Source: Nymphaea colorata (lineage: Eukaryota; Streptophyta; Magnoliopsida; Nymphaeales; Nymphaeaceae). Taken from it: a DNA stretch of 64,000 bases. Position numbers and translations under genes: made by a program. Below are positions 1 to 12,200 of this stretch, piece after piece (the first letter of the stretch is position 1; every line of letters begins with the position of its first letter). Location of the stretch: NCBI RefSeq assembly GCF_008831285.2, contig NC_045144.1, positions 11,325,672 to 11,389,671 on the forward strand. The letters are read 5' to 3'. The notes below the pieces were generated by a model, which was given only the letters and a program-made list of their open reading frames with translations, was not told the origin of the DNA and ran no database searches.

Positions 1-127
1 AATCTGCCCTAACTCCTCTTTATATAGACTAGAGGAGAGTGAGAAGATACAAGAGACCCATCTAAAGAAAATGTTATTACAAAAGTACCCTCTTAAACCT
101 AAAACTGAATATAAACACATCTTAACA
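1..127 (-). repeat. Copia family A, partial 3' LTR (cut by window edge)
   Basis: Read on the minus strand this is the first ~127 bp of the 171-bp family A LTR seen complete at 18099-18269 and 23111-23281. It begins TGTTAAGATG at base 127 and runs off the window edge. It differs from the intact copy by several substitutions and small indels, for example a shorter CT tract. It is preceded on the minus strand by a polypurine tract (positions 128-138), as expected for a 3' LTR. Confidence 0.9.
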
Positions 128-2925
128 CTCCCCCTCAAGTTGGAGCGTATATGTCAAATAGGCTCAACTTGGAACAGCAGCTTTGGAATGGTCCCCTTGC
201 AAGAGCCTTAGTAAAGATATCAGCTGTTTGCCCTGTAGTTGAAATGTGTGAGGTACTTACAAACCCCTTTTGAATCATGTCTCTGGTATAGTGACAATCT
301 ACTTCAACATGCTTGGTTCTTTCATGAAAAGCCGGATTATTAGCAATAAACAGTGCAGCTTTGTTATCACATAACAATTGCATAGGAAGAGGCACTTCGA
401 CAGTAAGATCCAACATCAGGGATCTAACCCACATAACTTCAGCAGTACCCTGAGCCATAGCTCTATACTCAGATTATGCACTTGATCTGGCAACCACAGT
501 TTGCTTCTTACTCTTCCATGTAACCAAGTTAGATCCAATAAACACACAAAATCCAGTGGTGGATTTTCTGTCCGAGGGGCATCCCGCATAGTCAGCATCA
601 ACATACACAGATATAGTGAGTGAGGTACCATTCTGAAAGAAGAGTCTCGTTCCTGGTGAATTCTTTAGATACCTAAGAATCATCATAGCAGCATCCCAAT
701 GAACTTTCTTGGGCTTATCCATAAATTGACTCACTCTGCTAACAGCATAGGCAATGTCAGGTCGAGTAACAGTGATGTATAGGAGCTTCCCAACAATCCC
801 TCTATACTGTCTCGCATCAACATCTTCAGTATCATCATCATACAAGCGGGTATTGATATCCATAGGCGTGGATGCAGGTCGACACCCCAGCATCCCTGTC
901 TCTTGCAAAACATCAGTAACGTATTTCCTCTGGCACATGATAAGGCCCTTTCGATTTCTGGCAAACTCAATACCGAGGAAATAACGTAGTTCACCAAGGT
1001 CCTTGGTGACAAAGTGTTGTCATCAACATAGACAAGAACTATCACCGTACCTGTAGAAGTCTTCTTGACAAAGAGGGAATGATCGGCCGAAGAACGTCTG
1101 AAGCCCTCATTCTCAATATTCTCTGACAATTTCTGAAACCAAGCTCGATGACTCTGTTTCAGACCATAAATCGTCTTTCGCAATCTGCACACTTTCTGAC
1201 ACTCCCCCTCAGCAACAAACCCTGGTGGTTGCTGCATATACACTTCTTCATGTAAGTCACCATAGAGAAAGGCATTTTTGACATCAAGTTGTGATAGGGA
1301 CCAATTCTTGCTGACAGCCACAGCAAGGAGAATCCGTAAAGAAGCATGTCGTGCCACAGGAGAGAAGGTATCATAATAATCAACCCCATAAGTTTGGGTA
1401 TAGCCTTTAGCAACCAGTCGAGCCTTATATCTGTCAAGGCTGCCATCCGCTCTGTATTTGATAGTAAAGACCCATCGGCAACCAACAATGGCGGCATCAG
1501 CTGAAGGAGTAACAAGTGTCCAGGTGCCTCTAGATTGAAGAGCATCCATCTCTTCTTGCATAGCTGCGGCCCATTTTGGATCAGAGAGAGCATCCATGGG
1601 ATTCTGTGGAAGAGCAATAGCCGACAGCCCCTTGACAAACTGTCGGTACATAGGAGTGAGTCTATCCATGGATAAATGGCCAGAGATAGGATGCAAAGTG
1701 CAACTGCGTTTGCCTTTCCTTTGAGCAATGGGCATATCAAGTTCATTAGGAGCAGGAACATGCTCGTGACATTCTCCTATGCCATCATTACATTCTCCTG
1801 TGTCAGGAATTACCTTGGGCGTGCTGGGTGAAGGCACAGGGGCACAGTGAGAGGGCGCAACAGGTTTAGTACGACGTTGGTAGACAGCCCCAAAGCGTGA
1901 GTCAACTGGTTTTGGACAACTCATGAGAGGTAGAGGAAAATGGACTTCATCATTCAATTCAGGCGCCCTTAATTGAGTTCCATTTGGGGAGAAGAAAGAG
2001 GTTGACTCAAAGAATGTAACGTCAGCACTCACATAATACCGATGAGTAGAAGGATCATAACATCGATATCCCTTTTGAGTGCGGGAATAACCAACAAAGA
2101 TCGTTTTGATGGCCCGAGGAGACAACTTATCTCGCCCAGGACCAAGCAACTGAACAAAGGCAACACATCCAAAAACACGAGGTGGAACAGAAAACAAGTC
2201 TCTGTCAGGAAAGAGGACAGAGATAGGAATAAGGTCTCCCAACACAGATGACGGCATACGATTAATAAGATAGCATGCTGTGAGAACAGCATCTCCCCAG
2301 TAAGAATGAGGAACATGGCTATGTATGATAATGGTTCTGGCAACATCAAGAATATGACGGTGTTTCCTTTCAGCAACCCCATTTTGTTGGGAGGTATAGG
2401 CACAAGAGGTTTGGTGGATGATACCCTTATCCCTGAAAAATTGTTCTAAAGAGGAAGCACAGAACTCAAGAGCATTGTCAGAGCGCACAATTTTGACACA
2501 AGTATCAAACTGAGTCAGAATTTCATTGATAAAATTTTTAATTACATGACCCACTTCAGATTTATTCTTCATAAGAAAAACCCAACTAACACGACTGTGG
2601 TCATCGACAGCAACAAGATAATATCGATGACCTTGAAGATCAGGTGTACGACTCGGGCCCCAAACATCAAAATGAAGTAACTCAAACACGGAGTGGCTAC
2701 GTCTACTGGGCCGCGGAGGAAAGGATAACCGATGGTGTTTGCCCAACTGACAAGACTCACATTGAAAAGAAGACTTAGGAGACAGCTGAGGAAGAACATG
2801 CAGCAGTTTCTGAAATGGTAGATGTCCAAAACGTAAATGCCAAGTATAAGCCGAGGATGAGGATGACCCTAAAGAGGTAGACCCAGCAAAGGGAAAGGGA
2901 TGCACTAGCCTGTAAAGACCTGCCC
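128..2925 (-). pseudogene. Copia family A pol fragment (gag-pre-integrase to RNase H)
   Basis: Minus-strand pol remnant close to the intact family member at 18880-23103. In order it encodes the gag-pre-integrase zinc region (WHLRFGH...CESCQLG), the integrase core (DNALEF, then [14 protein letters not shown]), reverse transcriptase ([15 protein letters not shown]) and RNase H ending at a polypurine tract next to the LTR. It is broken. A deletion of about 59 bp just after YVDD, near 1019, shifts the frame, and a TAA lies in the RNase H part near 473-476. At the position where the other copy has a TGA, this copy keeps a tryptophan codon. Gag and protease are missing; homology stops abruptly near 2925. 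Confidence 0.92.
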
Positions 2926-3738
2926 TAATTCCCGCCGCTGCTGCTCTGTCTCCGCAGCTCCTCCGCTGCTCCGCCGCTGCTCTGCACACTGCTGCTCCTC
3001 CGCTGCACGCTGCTCCGCCGTTGCTCTGCACGCTAATTTTCTTCTCAGCGTCTTCGCTGTCGTCTCTGGTATCTCTCTTCGTTCAGCTCTGTTGTTGCCT
3101 CTTCCAGCCGATCAGACTTATGGATTGCTACATGCGTTAACTGCATATTGCTTCATGATCAGCATGTTGTCTTTCGATATGTGATTGTATTCTTTTGCCT
3201 ACACTTCCTATTCCGTGGCTCGGTTTCCTCCTTTGTGTTGAAAGATGTCTGAAATTAGCAGTGGCGCTAATACCTCTTCCTTTGTATCGTCGGGAGAGAT
3301 GAAGAGTTCCCCATTTTCCAGCATTATCACCAAAATGGATGGGGGTAATTACGAGATGTGGGCCATGCAAGTAAAAAGAACCTTGATCGCTCATGAGAAG
3401 GAACATCTCATATTGGAGCCCGAGCCCATACATAAGGTAGGAAAATATACTACTTGGTTTAAAGATAATTCGTTGGTTATAGTATGGATTGTTGGTACTC
3501 TTACTCAAGACATTGCAAATGAAGTCTTGCATAAGCAAAATGCAAAGGATATGTGGGATTCCCTTGCAGCCACCTATTCACAAGCAAGGAATGAAACAAG
3601 AATTATGCAACTTCATCATGATATTCATCAGATGCGTCAAGATGGTCGACCTCTTCATACTTATTATTCTAGTCTCAAGTCCATGTTTGAGAGACTAAAT
3701 AGCTACTTTCCTGCATGTAAGTGTGAACAACAAAAGGC
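2926..3738 (+). pseudogene. Copia family A 5' leader and truncated gag, inverted relative to its pol
   Basis: Plus-strand sequence matching the 5' leader and gag of the family A copy at ~18600-19373. The leader is C/G-rich and gag starts at ATG 3245 ([13 protein letters not shown]). About 164 gag residues are kept, up to CEQQKA, after which the frame enters unrelated sequence and stops at 3763. There is no 5' LTR or primer-binding site next to it. It lies back to back with the pol fragment at 128-2925, so the two halves of one family point away from each other. This is an inverted chimera, not a normal element. Confidence 0.88.
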
Positions 3739-3743
3739 ACAAT

Positions 3744-3775
3744 TGGGAGTAATGCATATCTAGGTCCTAGTTTTT
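3744..3775 (+). repeat. 32-bp duplicate of family D RT sequence (junction filler)
   Basis: These 32 bases are identical to 4701-4732, which lies inside the reverse-transcriptase remnant of family D. The match starts five bases after the family A gag breaks off and ends where unrelated AT-rich sequence begins. It is too short to be an element and looks like templated filler at a repaired break. Confidence 0.85.
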
Positions 3776-4205
3776 GTTTAATCTAGCCGTTGGGACTAGT
3801 CACCCTCTAGGTAAAACAGAAAAACGGAGAGGGATAAAAGGGGAAAAACAGAAAATAAACTAAAAGAAAAGATACATAAAGAAAGCAAAAATTACATAAG
3901 TGACCTAAGTACCCAAAAGATATAAAATATATATATACATATAAAGCATATATTAGATGACTAATATATGTGATATATATAAATATATATATGTATACAT
4001 TTGGGATACATACATTCTAACATGATCATCATTCTACTCGCTTTTACCATTTCTACACATTCTGTAAATCACTTTTCTACCCTAATCTCTTCATAATGAA
4101 GATTAGGGTTAGTGAATGATTAAGTTTTCTTTCTCCAAGTCTTACGGCGGCTACTCTTTCTCTCTCTCTCCACATCTCACGACCTACCATCTCCAAACCC
4201 CAAGG
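3776..4205. other. Unassigned AT-rich stretch with LTR-like tail
   Basis: No coding capacity. It starts with A-rich sequence, then alternating AT repeats (3925-3995), then an inverted repeat around 4082-4108 (CCCTAATCTCTTC and GAAGATTAGGG). That hairpin resembles those in the R region of the copia LTRs elsewhere in the window. A CT-rich tract follows. It could be a degraded LTR, but no boundaries are visible. Confidence 0.4.
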
Positions 4206-5403
4206 CTGCAACATTCTCCATGGTTTTTTTGAAAGAAGAAGTATATATGGAACAACCTCCAGGTTAAGCTACTAATGATCCAACCAAATGGGTGTGTAAG
4301 TTACAAAGATCACTATATGAGCTCAAGCAAGCATCTGGCTCATGGTTCGATAGATTTTCTACTCATGTACAACACGATGGTTTTCTCAGAAGTTCCCTTT
4401 ATCATTCCTTGTTCATATATCATTCAGGTAAAATTACAACTTGGCTACTCATATATGTAGATGACATAGTTCTCACTGGAAATTCTTCATATCTCATGTT
4501 AAGGAAGTATTGAAACAACAATTCAAAATGAAGGATCTCGGTGAACTACAATATTTTTTGGGTGAGCTTGATAGAAAGGGTGACATGTTTACTCTTACTC
4601 AGCACAAATGTACTCTTGATATATTGGACAAAGCAGGTATGACAAGTTGCAAGCCCATCAATACTCATAGTGTTCTCAACACAAAATTAAATGTCTCTAA
4701 TGGGAGTAATGCATATCTAGGTCCTAGTTTTTATCGGAGTATAGTTGGCATGTTGCAATATCTCACCTTTACACGCCCAGACATAGTACATGCAGTGAAA
4801 CAAGTTTCTCAATTTATGCATGCAACAGAAAGATGTATGGATGCTACTAAACGTATTTTGCGTTATCTTAGGGCTACTCTTGGGGATGAACTCGTCTACA
4901 CAAGAACGACAACTGATTTGAATGGACATACCATTTTCACCTATGCTAATGCATATTGGACCGGTGATCCAGATGATAGACGATCAGTTTCAGGTTACTG
5001 TATCTCCCTTAACTCCAATCTTGTTTGCTGGAATAGCAAGAAACAACATGCAGTTGTCAGATCGAGTACTGAGGCAGAATATAGGGCAATGGCTGCCGAT
5101 GCGGCTGAAGCTTCATTGTTGCGTCATCTGCTTGGGGAACTCTCTCTTCTTATTGCCCAATCATCTCTATTTTATTATAACCAAAGTGCCATCAAGATTA
5201 CTTTCAATCCAATCCTACATAATCGCACTAAGCATATAGAGATTGATCAACATTTCATTCGCCAGAAGGTTGAGGAAAACGAAATTGTTCCTACTTGTAT
5301 ACCCACGTCTCAACAAGTGGCTGATCCATTTACCAAGGGTCTCATAGGACATCATTTATGAGAATTGAAGAACAAGTTGTTCATGATCAAACCTCATGCA
5401 CAA
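4206..5403 (+). pseudogene. Copia family D reverse transcriptase and RNase H remnant
   Basis: The translated sequence is collinear with the C-terminal third of the intact family E polyprotein (39167-43477). It has RT motifs [27 protein letters not shown] and [12 protein letters not shown], then RNase H motifs ([35 protein letters not shown]). An in-frame stop after PPG (near 4264) and a frameshift near 4500 break it. The last 283 codons, 4510-5361, are open. The 5' two thirds of the element are absent. One RNase H acidic position is changed (YANAYW where family E has YTDADW). The polypurine tract lies at the 3' end. Confidence 0.9.
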
Positions 5404-5660
5404 CTTGAGGGGGTCCGTTAAGATATGGGTCTGGCCTAGTCAGATCAGACCTGACCCGACTCATCTTAACCACACGCATGCGTGGTGGCATACTTGTAAT
5501 TTTTAATATTGCTTTTTATATTTTGTTTGTATACTAAATTGTGATTAGTATATAATGATAACAAGAGGCAGGCGTCAAAGCTGCTGCCCTCTTTCTTCTC
5601 TTTCTCTCTCTCTCTCTCTTGCACGAGCAGTCTATTCCTCTTCTGCTCCTTTTGTATATA
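5404..5660 (+). repeat. Family D polypurine tract and 3' LTR
   Basis: The RNase H reading frame ends just before the purine-rich tract at 5404-5413 (ACTTGAGGGGG), the usual plus-strand primer site. The LTR follows, with its start altered to CCGTTAAG instead of TGTTAAG. It has a palindrome CACGCATGCGTG at about 5473-5484 and ends in a CT-rich block. The layout parallels the family E LTR at 43510-43787. The right border is approximate because no second LTR is in the window. Confidence 0.7.
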
Positions 5661-6136
5661 CTAAAGATGCCATCCGGTGGTTTGGTGTTACATATCAAAA
5701 ATCTTACACACCCATCTTCTCGCAGACATCACCCATATGGAATTCTACGGCCAAAACCTAAATGGCAACCTCACTTGTACCTTGCAAAGATCCAGTGAAC
5801 TGGGTGGAGAAGCCATCAAGTCTCCCCGCTTGAACTCCACGGTCATTGAATCCTCTGATTCCGGCCATAGCTTCGTTCTAATACCAACTTCTTGCCATAT
5901 TAATTTTTCCCATGAAAGTGAAGTCAAGGTAACATTAGGACATAATTAACCTCTCATGAACTTGATAAATAGAAAAGCAACCAAAAAATTCTAATAAATG
6001 ACTTGTAACACACAACATATGCTAAAAGGAGGAAAAGTCCCTTTACATTCAACTATTCTTTCCATTTGTGTCAAAATAAAAAATGGTGGTGATTAGTATT
6101 ACTTGAGAACCTAAACAAAGTAACTTAAATCTTTAC
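5661..6136 (-). other. Start of intron 7 of the VIT/VWA gene, with an unassigned open stretch
   Basis: This follows the GT donor after exon 7. I looked for the next exon of the host gene on the minus strand and could not recognise one. The minus-strand open stretch 5745-5927 resembles no family I know. A minus-strand string GTTGGTATTAGAAC near 5880 resembles a degraded tRNA-Met primer-binding site, which would hint at a decayed retrotransposon. That is weak. Confidence 0.35.
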
Positions 6137-6293
6137 CTATACCAAAGGTTGAAATGCGTGGTGAGTTCAACCCCATGCTCCTTATATGGTTTTGAACAAC
6201 ATGGCAGATGTTCTTTTCATCCTTCACAGATCCATCAGTTATCAGAAATATTTGAGGGACACTAGATAGGGACTTGGAAAACATCTTCATAGC
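6137..6293 (-). CDS. VIT/VWA gene exon 7 (VWA domain, end of visible coding part)
   Basis: 157 bp, [16 protein letters not shown] through STFGIG, with the conserved ITDGS loop of the VWA fold. Acceptor is TCTACAG|GC and donor is TATAG|GTAAAG, leaving phase 1. No later exon is recognisable between 1 and 6136, so the remaining exons are outside the window or lost. Confidence 0.9.
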
Positions 6294-9200
6294 CTGTAGA
6301 AATTTCAATATCAAGATAGAGAAAAGGTTGATGGAAACAAGATAACAAAAAAATCAGAATAAGCAACACAAAGGAATTCAGAGTACAATAGATCAAGAAA
6401 AGGCCAACATTCAAGTCATTACATGGCTTAGACTTTAGAATGTGTTTCATGTAAAGTGAAAAGGTTGAATTGAAGTGTTGGTACCTCATTTAGGGGAAGA
6501 AGAATGCTGGTGCCACCAGTTGCATGACACGTCTCACTTAGCCACTGATGGGCTTCTTCTATCTTTTCCTCGGTTGCAGGCACTAAAGATGATGAAAATG
6601 AGAAAATTTCTTCGTTGAAGCTCATAATGCTGAAAGAGTCTGTAGGCCTAAGATTCATAAGTGCAGCTGATACAGCATTTTTGGACTCTTCCAGCGGCAA
6701 TCCTTGGATGCTTGCACTTGTGTCAATAAGAAATATGACCTCTCTCCTGAAAACCTACAGCATTCATAAAAATAAGAGGCACTTACAAGTGAACATGGAA
6801 ACAGAAACTACACCTGAATAATACTTACCTGAGAGTACTGGTCATAAGCAATGCATTTAACCATTATCCTATATTTTCTAATAGCATCATTGAAGAAGCC
6901 AAAATGAAGATAACAAACAGTAGAATTATTCTTTTATCGGAGATGATAGCCACAATATCCTAATAATCAGAAGATGTGATACCATAGCTATTCATTGACT
7001 AGTGCCCCATTTCTTTGGACATTAACAACTGTAACTAACATAGTAGTAAGAAAACTGAAAAAGTGTAAGAGGCATGATAATTTTAACTCAGTTAACTGAC
7101 TTTTGCCATTTGTGCTCCACTCTAGGGCGATCAATAATAACCTAGAATCAAAAGATGTGGTGCTATAGCTCTTCAGTGAGTATAATCTTTTGACTCGAAT
7201 GAGTTGTAGTTAACAAACTAGCAGAGAAATCGACTTTCATCATATTATGTTCTATGCTGAAGGGATGAAGGCATTCACTTTTCGGGATTAGTGTAAAATC
7301 TTCCTTTATGATTATTTAAAATATTGCAAGCTCTGACAGAGATAATGAAAGAAAAAACATGTTTCCAAAAGTTTATGGGCACTCTACATTGAGCAAACCT
7401 TCTTGTATACCCTTGTTAGAGAAATTTTTAACAACTTCAATAGGCAAAATAGTGGAAAATATGAAGATAAAATGACTCGAATATCCTTAAGAGAAAATGC
7501 TCAAAGGCCTTTGTTTGTAGCTCTATGTTTGTGAACATTAACTAATGATGGAGGAGATAGATTCAGAGAAATGAAAAAAGTAAAGCTATGGATTCACCAC
7601 ATTAGTATCATCATGACCAGTAAAAACTTGTAAATCCCTTTGACTAGTGATGCATCATGATCTTTACATTTGGAAAAAAGAATTTCCTATAAGGGAATAC
7701 ATCAATATCTGGTGTTTCTGAGTTTGTCATTGACTCCTAAAAATGCCACAATAGCATGTAAAGTACAATGTTGTCGCCAGGGCATAGGTGCATGTTCAGC
7801 ATTGACCCACTTGCACCAAATGAAAATGGACATATAGGCACCTTTAATCATAAAGCGGACCATACTTTTCCACATAAGATCTACACAATAATAGATTATA
7901 AAACTAAAATTCATCATTAATGTCATTGAGTACCTTCGCATGCAGATTGCTTGCAGGAAGAATGTAAAGACAGAATATGTTGCGCTTATCAAAATCATCT
8001 GGATGTGGAGGTTGAACAAGCAGACCGCCAAAGACATCATCAGAAGACACCTGAGTTTTAAACAAGAAAAAAATCACTTTTGCATGTATATACATACACA
8101 CATACATACATGAACACACACACACATATATATATGTGTGTGTGTGTGTGCACTGATGAATATAAAAGATATAGTTGTCATGATCCAGTAACCACAATGG
8201 TGAAAATGTTGTGGAATGTTATCATCGATAAACAGAACTTTGGACAGAAAGCTGATGAGTGTCATGCATAGCTCACAGTCAAGGTGTACTATCCATGGTT
8301 TAGTGCAGGATTTTTGCAAAACCTGATGGAGTATGTCCTCCAAGTTGCTTGCAATAGCAGGACCAGCATGCTCAAGTTGAAAGTTGCTTCCTCAAAAGGA
8401 CTGATCAACATCAGTCAGATTCAAGGACATTACTTGCACTCATTGAGGGAAAGAACATTTGTCACCCTCACTTATTTCTACTCAGGAGCAGCCCATCCTT
8501 CCCTCTTCATCTCATGTACCTAACATTAAACAGTCTGCTGAACACGATGGAGAAAAGAGAGAGAACGAGAGAGAGAGAGAATAAAACCTTCGTATTATCT
8601 TTGCTAACCCTAATCTCTAATTTAAGAGAGATTAGGGGTCAACAGATCTCCTTACATATGAGAGACACACAAATATATAAAATGACCAAAGAAGACTCTA
8701 ATTCTTTAAAAACTGGAAAGCTACCACACTTAAATATAAACTTTCTAATTTCAACACAGTCTATCCAGGCTTGCCATTTGACTGAGTGGTGGGTAAGGCA
8801 TTGCAATTTCTCCATGGATTTTCAGGTGCTTTTGATGGACTTTAGCAAATGAGGACGATATATTCCATCAAGTTGTAAACTCTAGGAAGTGGATAGAAGC
8901 CATATGTGATGAGGTCGAAGCATCACATGAATGTGGCGCTCGGGAGATTGTCCCTCAACGACAAGAAAATTGTGGCCCATGGGATGCAAATGGCTGCATA
9001 AATATAAATACATTCCCATGGGAGGGGTACAAAGTGCAACTTGTTGCCAAATGATTCGTTCAGCAGGCTAGACAAAATTATGATGACATATAACCCAGTT
9101 GTAAGAATGGGTACCATTCGGGTTATTATAATCCTTGCTATTGCACATAAATGGTCACTTAGTCAATTTGATGTCAAGAATGCATTCTTACATGGAGATC

Positions 9201-12200
9201 TGAAGGAGGAGATCTACATGGAGAAACCTCTGGATGGATAGATGGAAGAAGATTCAAAGCAATATATATAATGAAAACAAGCTTCATAGTCATGGTTCAA
9301 TAGTTTCTCCTTTGAAATCCAAAAATCATGGTTTGTGGAGAGCTCGCCTGGACCATTTCCTGTTTCCTCTATAATCAATTGGGTATCACTACTTTGTTGT
9401 TGATATATGTGGATGATATTGTCATCAGAGATAGTTCAGATGACTACATAAACAAGGTGAAGGTATTCCTAGTCAAAATATTTAAAATGAAGGATTTTTT
9501 GGAGAACTACATTATTTTCTTGGAGTTGAGGTTGACAAAATAGGTGGCCGGACGATGCTTAGCCAGCAGGCCCAACACAAATATGTAATTGACGTTTTGA
9601 GCAAATCGGACATGAATGATTGCAAACACCTAGCCACCGCAAGCATTTTCACAAGCTAGCAGTCCATGATGGAGAATTGTATTATGACCGTTATAATTTG
9701 AGAAAGCAATACAACAAGAAAGAAAGAAGAAAGAAAGAGGAAGAGAGGAGAAGAAGAAGAAGGAAAGGAGAGGAAAAGAGAGAATGAGGGAAAGAGAGGG
9801 CTAATCCCTTCTTTAAGTAGGGATTAGAGAAGTTACAATAAGGACCACTAAAATAAAGAAATTATTAAAAATGACTTAAGTATCTAAACATACTTAATAT
9901 CTACTCCTCAACTATAAATATTTATTATTCTCAACATTCCCCCTCAAGCTAGAGCATAGATATAAATCATCTTTAGTTTGGTACAAAACTTCCAAAATCC
10001 TAAACTTGCAAGTAGTTTGGTGAAGGCCTCTGCAACTTGATCTTATGATGACACATGATTTGTGGAGAGACATCCAGCTTGTGCCAAGTCCCAAACATAG
10101 TGGCAAGCAACTTCAATGTGTTTGGTTATCTCGTGGGAAACTGGAATCTATCCTACATATGTTCCTACCTTTCACACATCATCAACATAGGAGATGAAAT
10201 TTTTATTTGCAAGTCTGTAATAATAGACTTAACCCTCATCATTTCAACTACAGTTTGAGACATAATATTTTGACTCAGCACTTGAGTGCCATTGACTGCT
10301 TCTTGCTTCCCCATGTCACTAAATTTCCTCTAACAAAGACACAAGATCAAATGACTAAATCATGTACAATGAACATTAGAATAGGCAACTGGATCAAGCA
10401 AAGGACTCTGTTTTAATAACAATTGTTTACTGTGAGAAAATTTTAAATATCTAAGAATCATTATTGTTGCCTACCAATGCACCTTAGTCGCCTTGTCTAT
10501 AAATTGGCTCCCTTATTCACAACCAAAGGATATAATATCCTGCAATTTTCAAAGTGAAAATTTCATTTTATGGCTATTATTTGAAAGAAGGCCACATATA
10601 TGTAATATCTGGTAATTTTCAGCATAAAAATTTGATTTTTATGTCTATAATTTGACAAAGATATAATATCATGCAATTTTCAAAGTGAAAATTTGATTTT
10701 ATGGCTATTATTTGGAAATAGGGCCACATATATGTAATATCCGGTAATTTTCAGCATAAAAATTTGATTTTTATGTCTATGATTTGGGGAAGAAGAAGGA
10801 GGTGAAGGGGGCACAGCTGCAGAGGTAGTAGCTGGGTGTTGCACAAGCAATAAAGAGAAAAAAAGAAAAAGCGAGAGAACAAAAAAAGGTGGCAGCAATT
10901 GCGGCAGCAGCAAGTGGTCACTAGCAAAAGTGACAAATTCAAGTTTTTGACTAGGAAAAAGCACATATCAAAGGTACAGTGGCTTCCCATTTAAACTCTT
11001 GCGCATAATTGTCCAGTGAATGCAGTGTCTGACTAAATTAGTCAAATGAGAATTTGGAAGATTTGTAGCTTGTTATGTTATGTCAATTTGGATGCACAAT
11101 TGGACTGAATATGAGTAGGCATGCACATATCATGAACTATCTATTTAAGATGGTTATAGGCATGTATCTGAGTTAAAGGTTGACTCCTCGAGCATGATCC
11201 ATGCATTAGACCACATGATAGATTGGCAATTATGTAGGACAATTGTTCGCAAACCATGGATGGAGAATACTCTTTGTGGTTTGGATGGATAAGCCTATTA
11301 AATTGGAAACTGAACCTACTTAAAATAGATTGAAACATACTATAAATTAATACCATAATAAATACTCCTAGTTCTCAAGCAAACCTAGTCTAGACATATC
11401 AATCTAAGGTCACATGTCCCAAGTGCGGAATTATATGTGATCAGCTATCAAAGCCACAAATAACATTAAGCATGTGAAATAAGCTTTTAACAAGGTATTA
11501 CGTTTGTGCTGGAACTAAATGAGGCTTGGTTGGGACTCATCTGACTACTAAGGCTCCCATGTGATTATGATAGAATTATTAGCCTTCAATTGTAAAAAAA
11601 AAAAAAAAAAATGAATTGGATGTGGGATTACTAGTGCATGTACTGGCATGAATGACTAAATATTTATTTTTTATATGTTTGGCCAATATCTAAAAATAAT
11701 AATATACTAAAAGTGTGAAGGCCAGTTTGGGTATGGCAGTCATTGCAGTTGTGCTTTATCTTTTCCACTGTCTAGCCTGCTCAAATGCATGCGATGCAAT
11801 GCGTCAGGAAGCATATCATAGTACAACTTAAGGAATGGAATGTTACATGCCAAGCTTTTCAATTCTTGGCTTAATTCCAAGTCGGTTGCCCTTCCACTGC
11901 AGTCATGACAGGATCCTAAATGATTCATGCGACTATGAGGGTTTCAGTCAGTGGGTCACTCATGGTGTGCATGCACCTATGTATTGTGCCCATAGGGGCT
12001 AAGATCGAAAGTGAGAATATAAAAGGATCATGGCATTGGATGATAAAAGCAGACAAGACCACCCAGGTTGAAAGTTTAGAGACTTAAAAAGTTTAGTGAG
12101 CACATGCATATAGTTTTAGGACTTCCTATCCAGTATAAAATTGCATGTCGCCAATGCAAAAACATCTGTGCCAAGGCTATGTGGTTGAAGACATCACCCT

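Noticed and set aside
5745-5927. Open minus-strand frame near 5.8 kb as a possible exon 8 of the host gene
   Set aside because: The sequence does not match what follows the ITDGS...FGIG region in the family, and the phase of exon 7's donor is not met by a clear acceptor.
6830-6935. Open minus-strand stretch ending in a good donor (CTCAG|GTAAGT) between exons 5 and 6
   Set aside because: Adding it would place an unrelated segment between LHAK and VFRREV, which join directly in frame and in the family's expected order.
8080-8152. Dinucleotide runs here and at 14000, 17742, 46717 and 60949 as possible CRISPR-like or structured repeat arrays
   Set aside because: They are simple microsatellites; there are no unique spacers between constant repeats.
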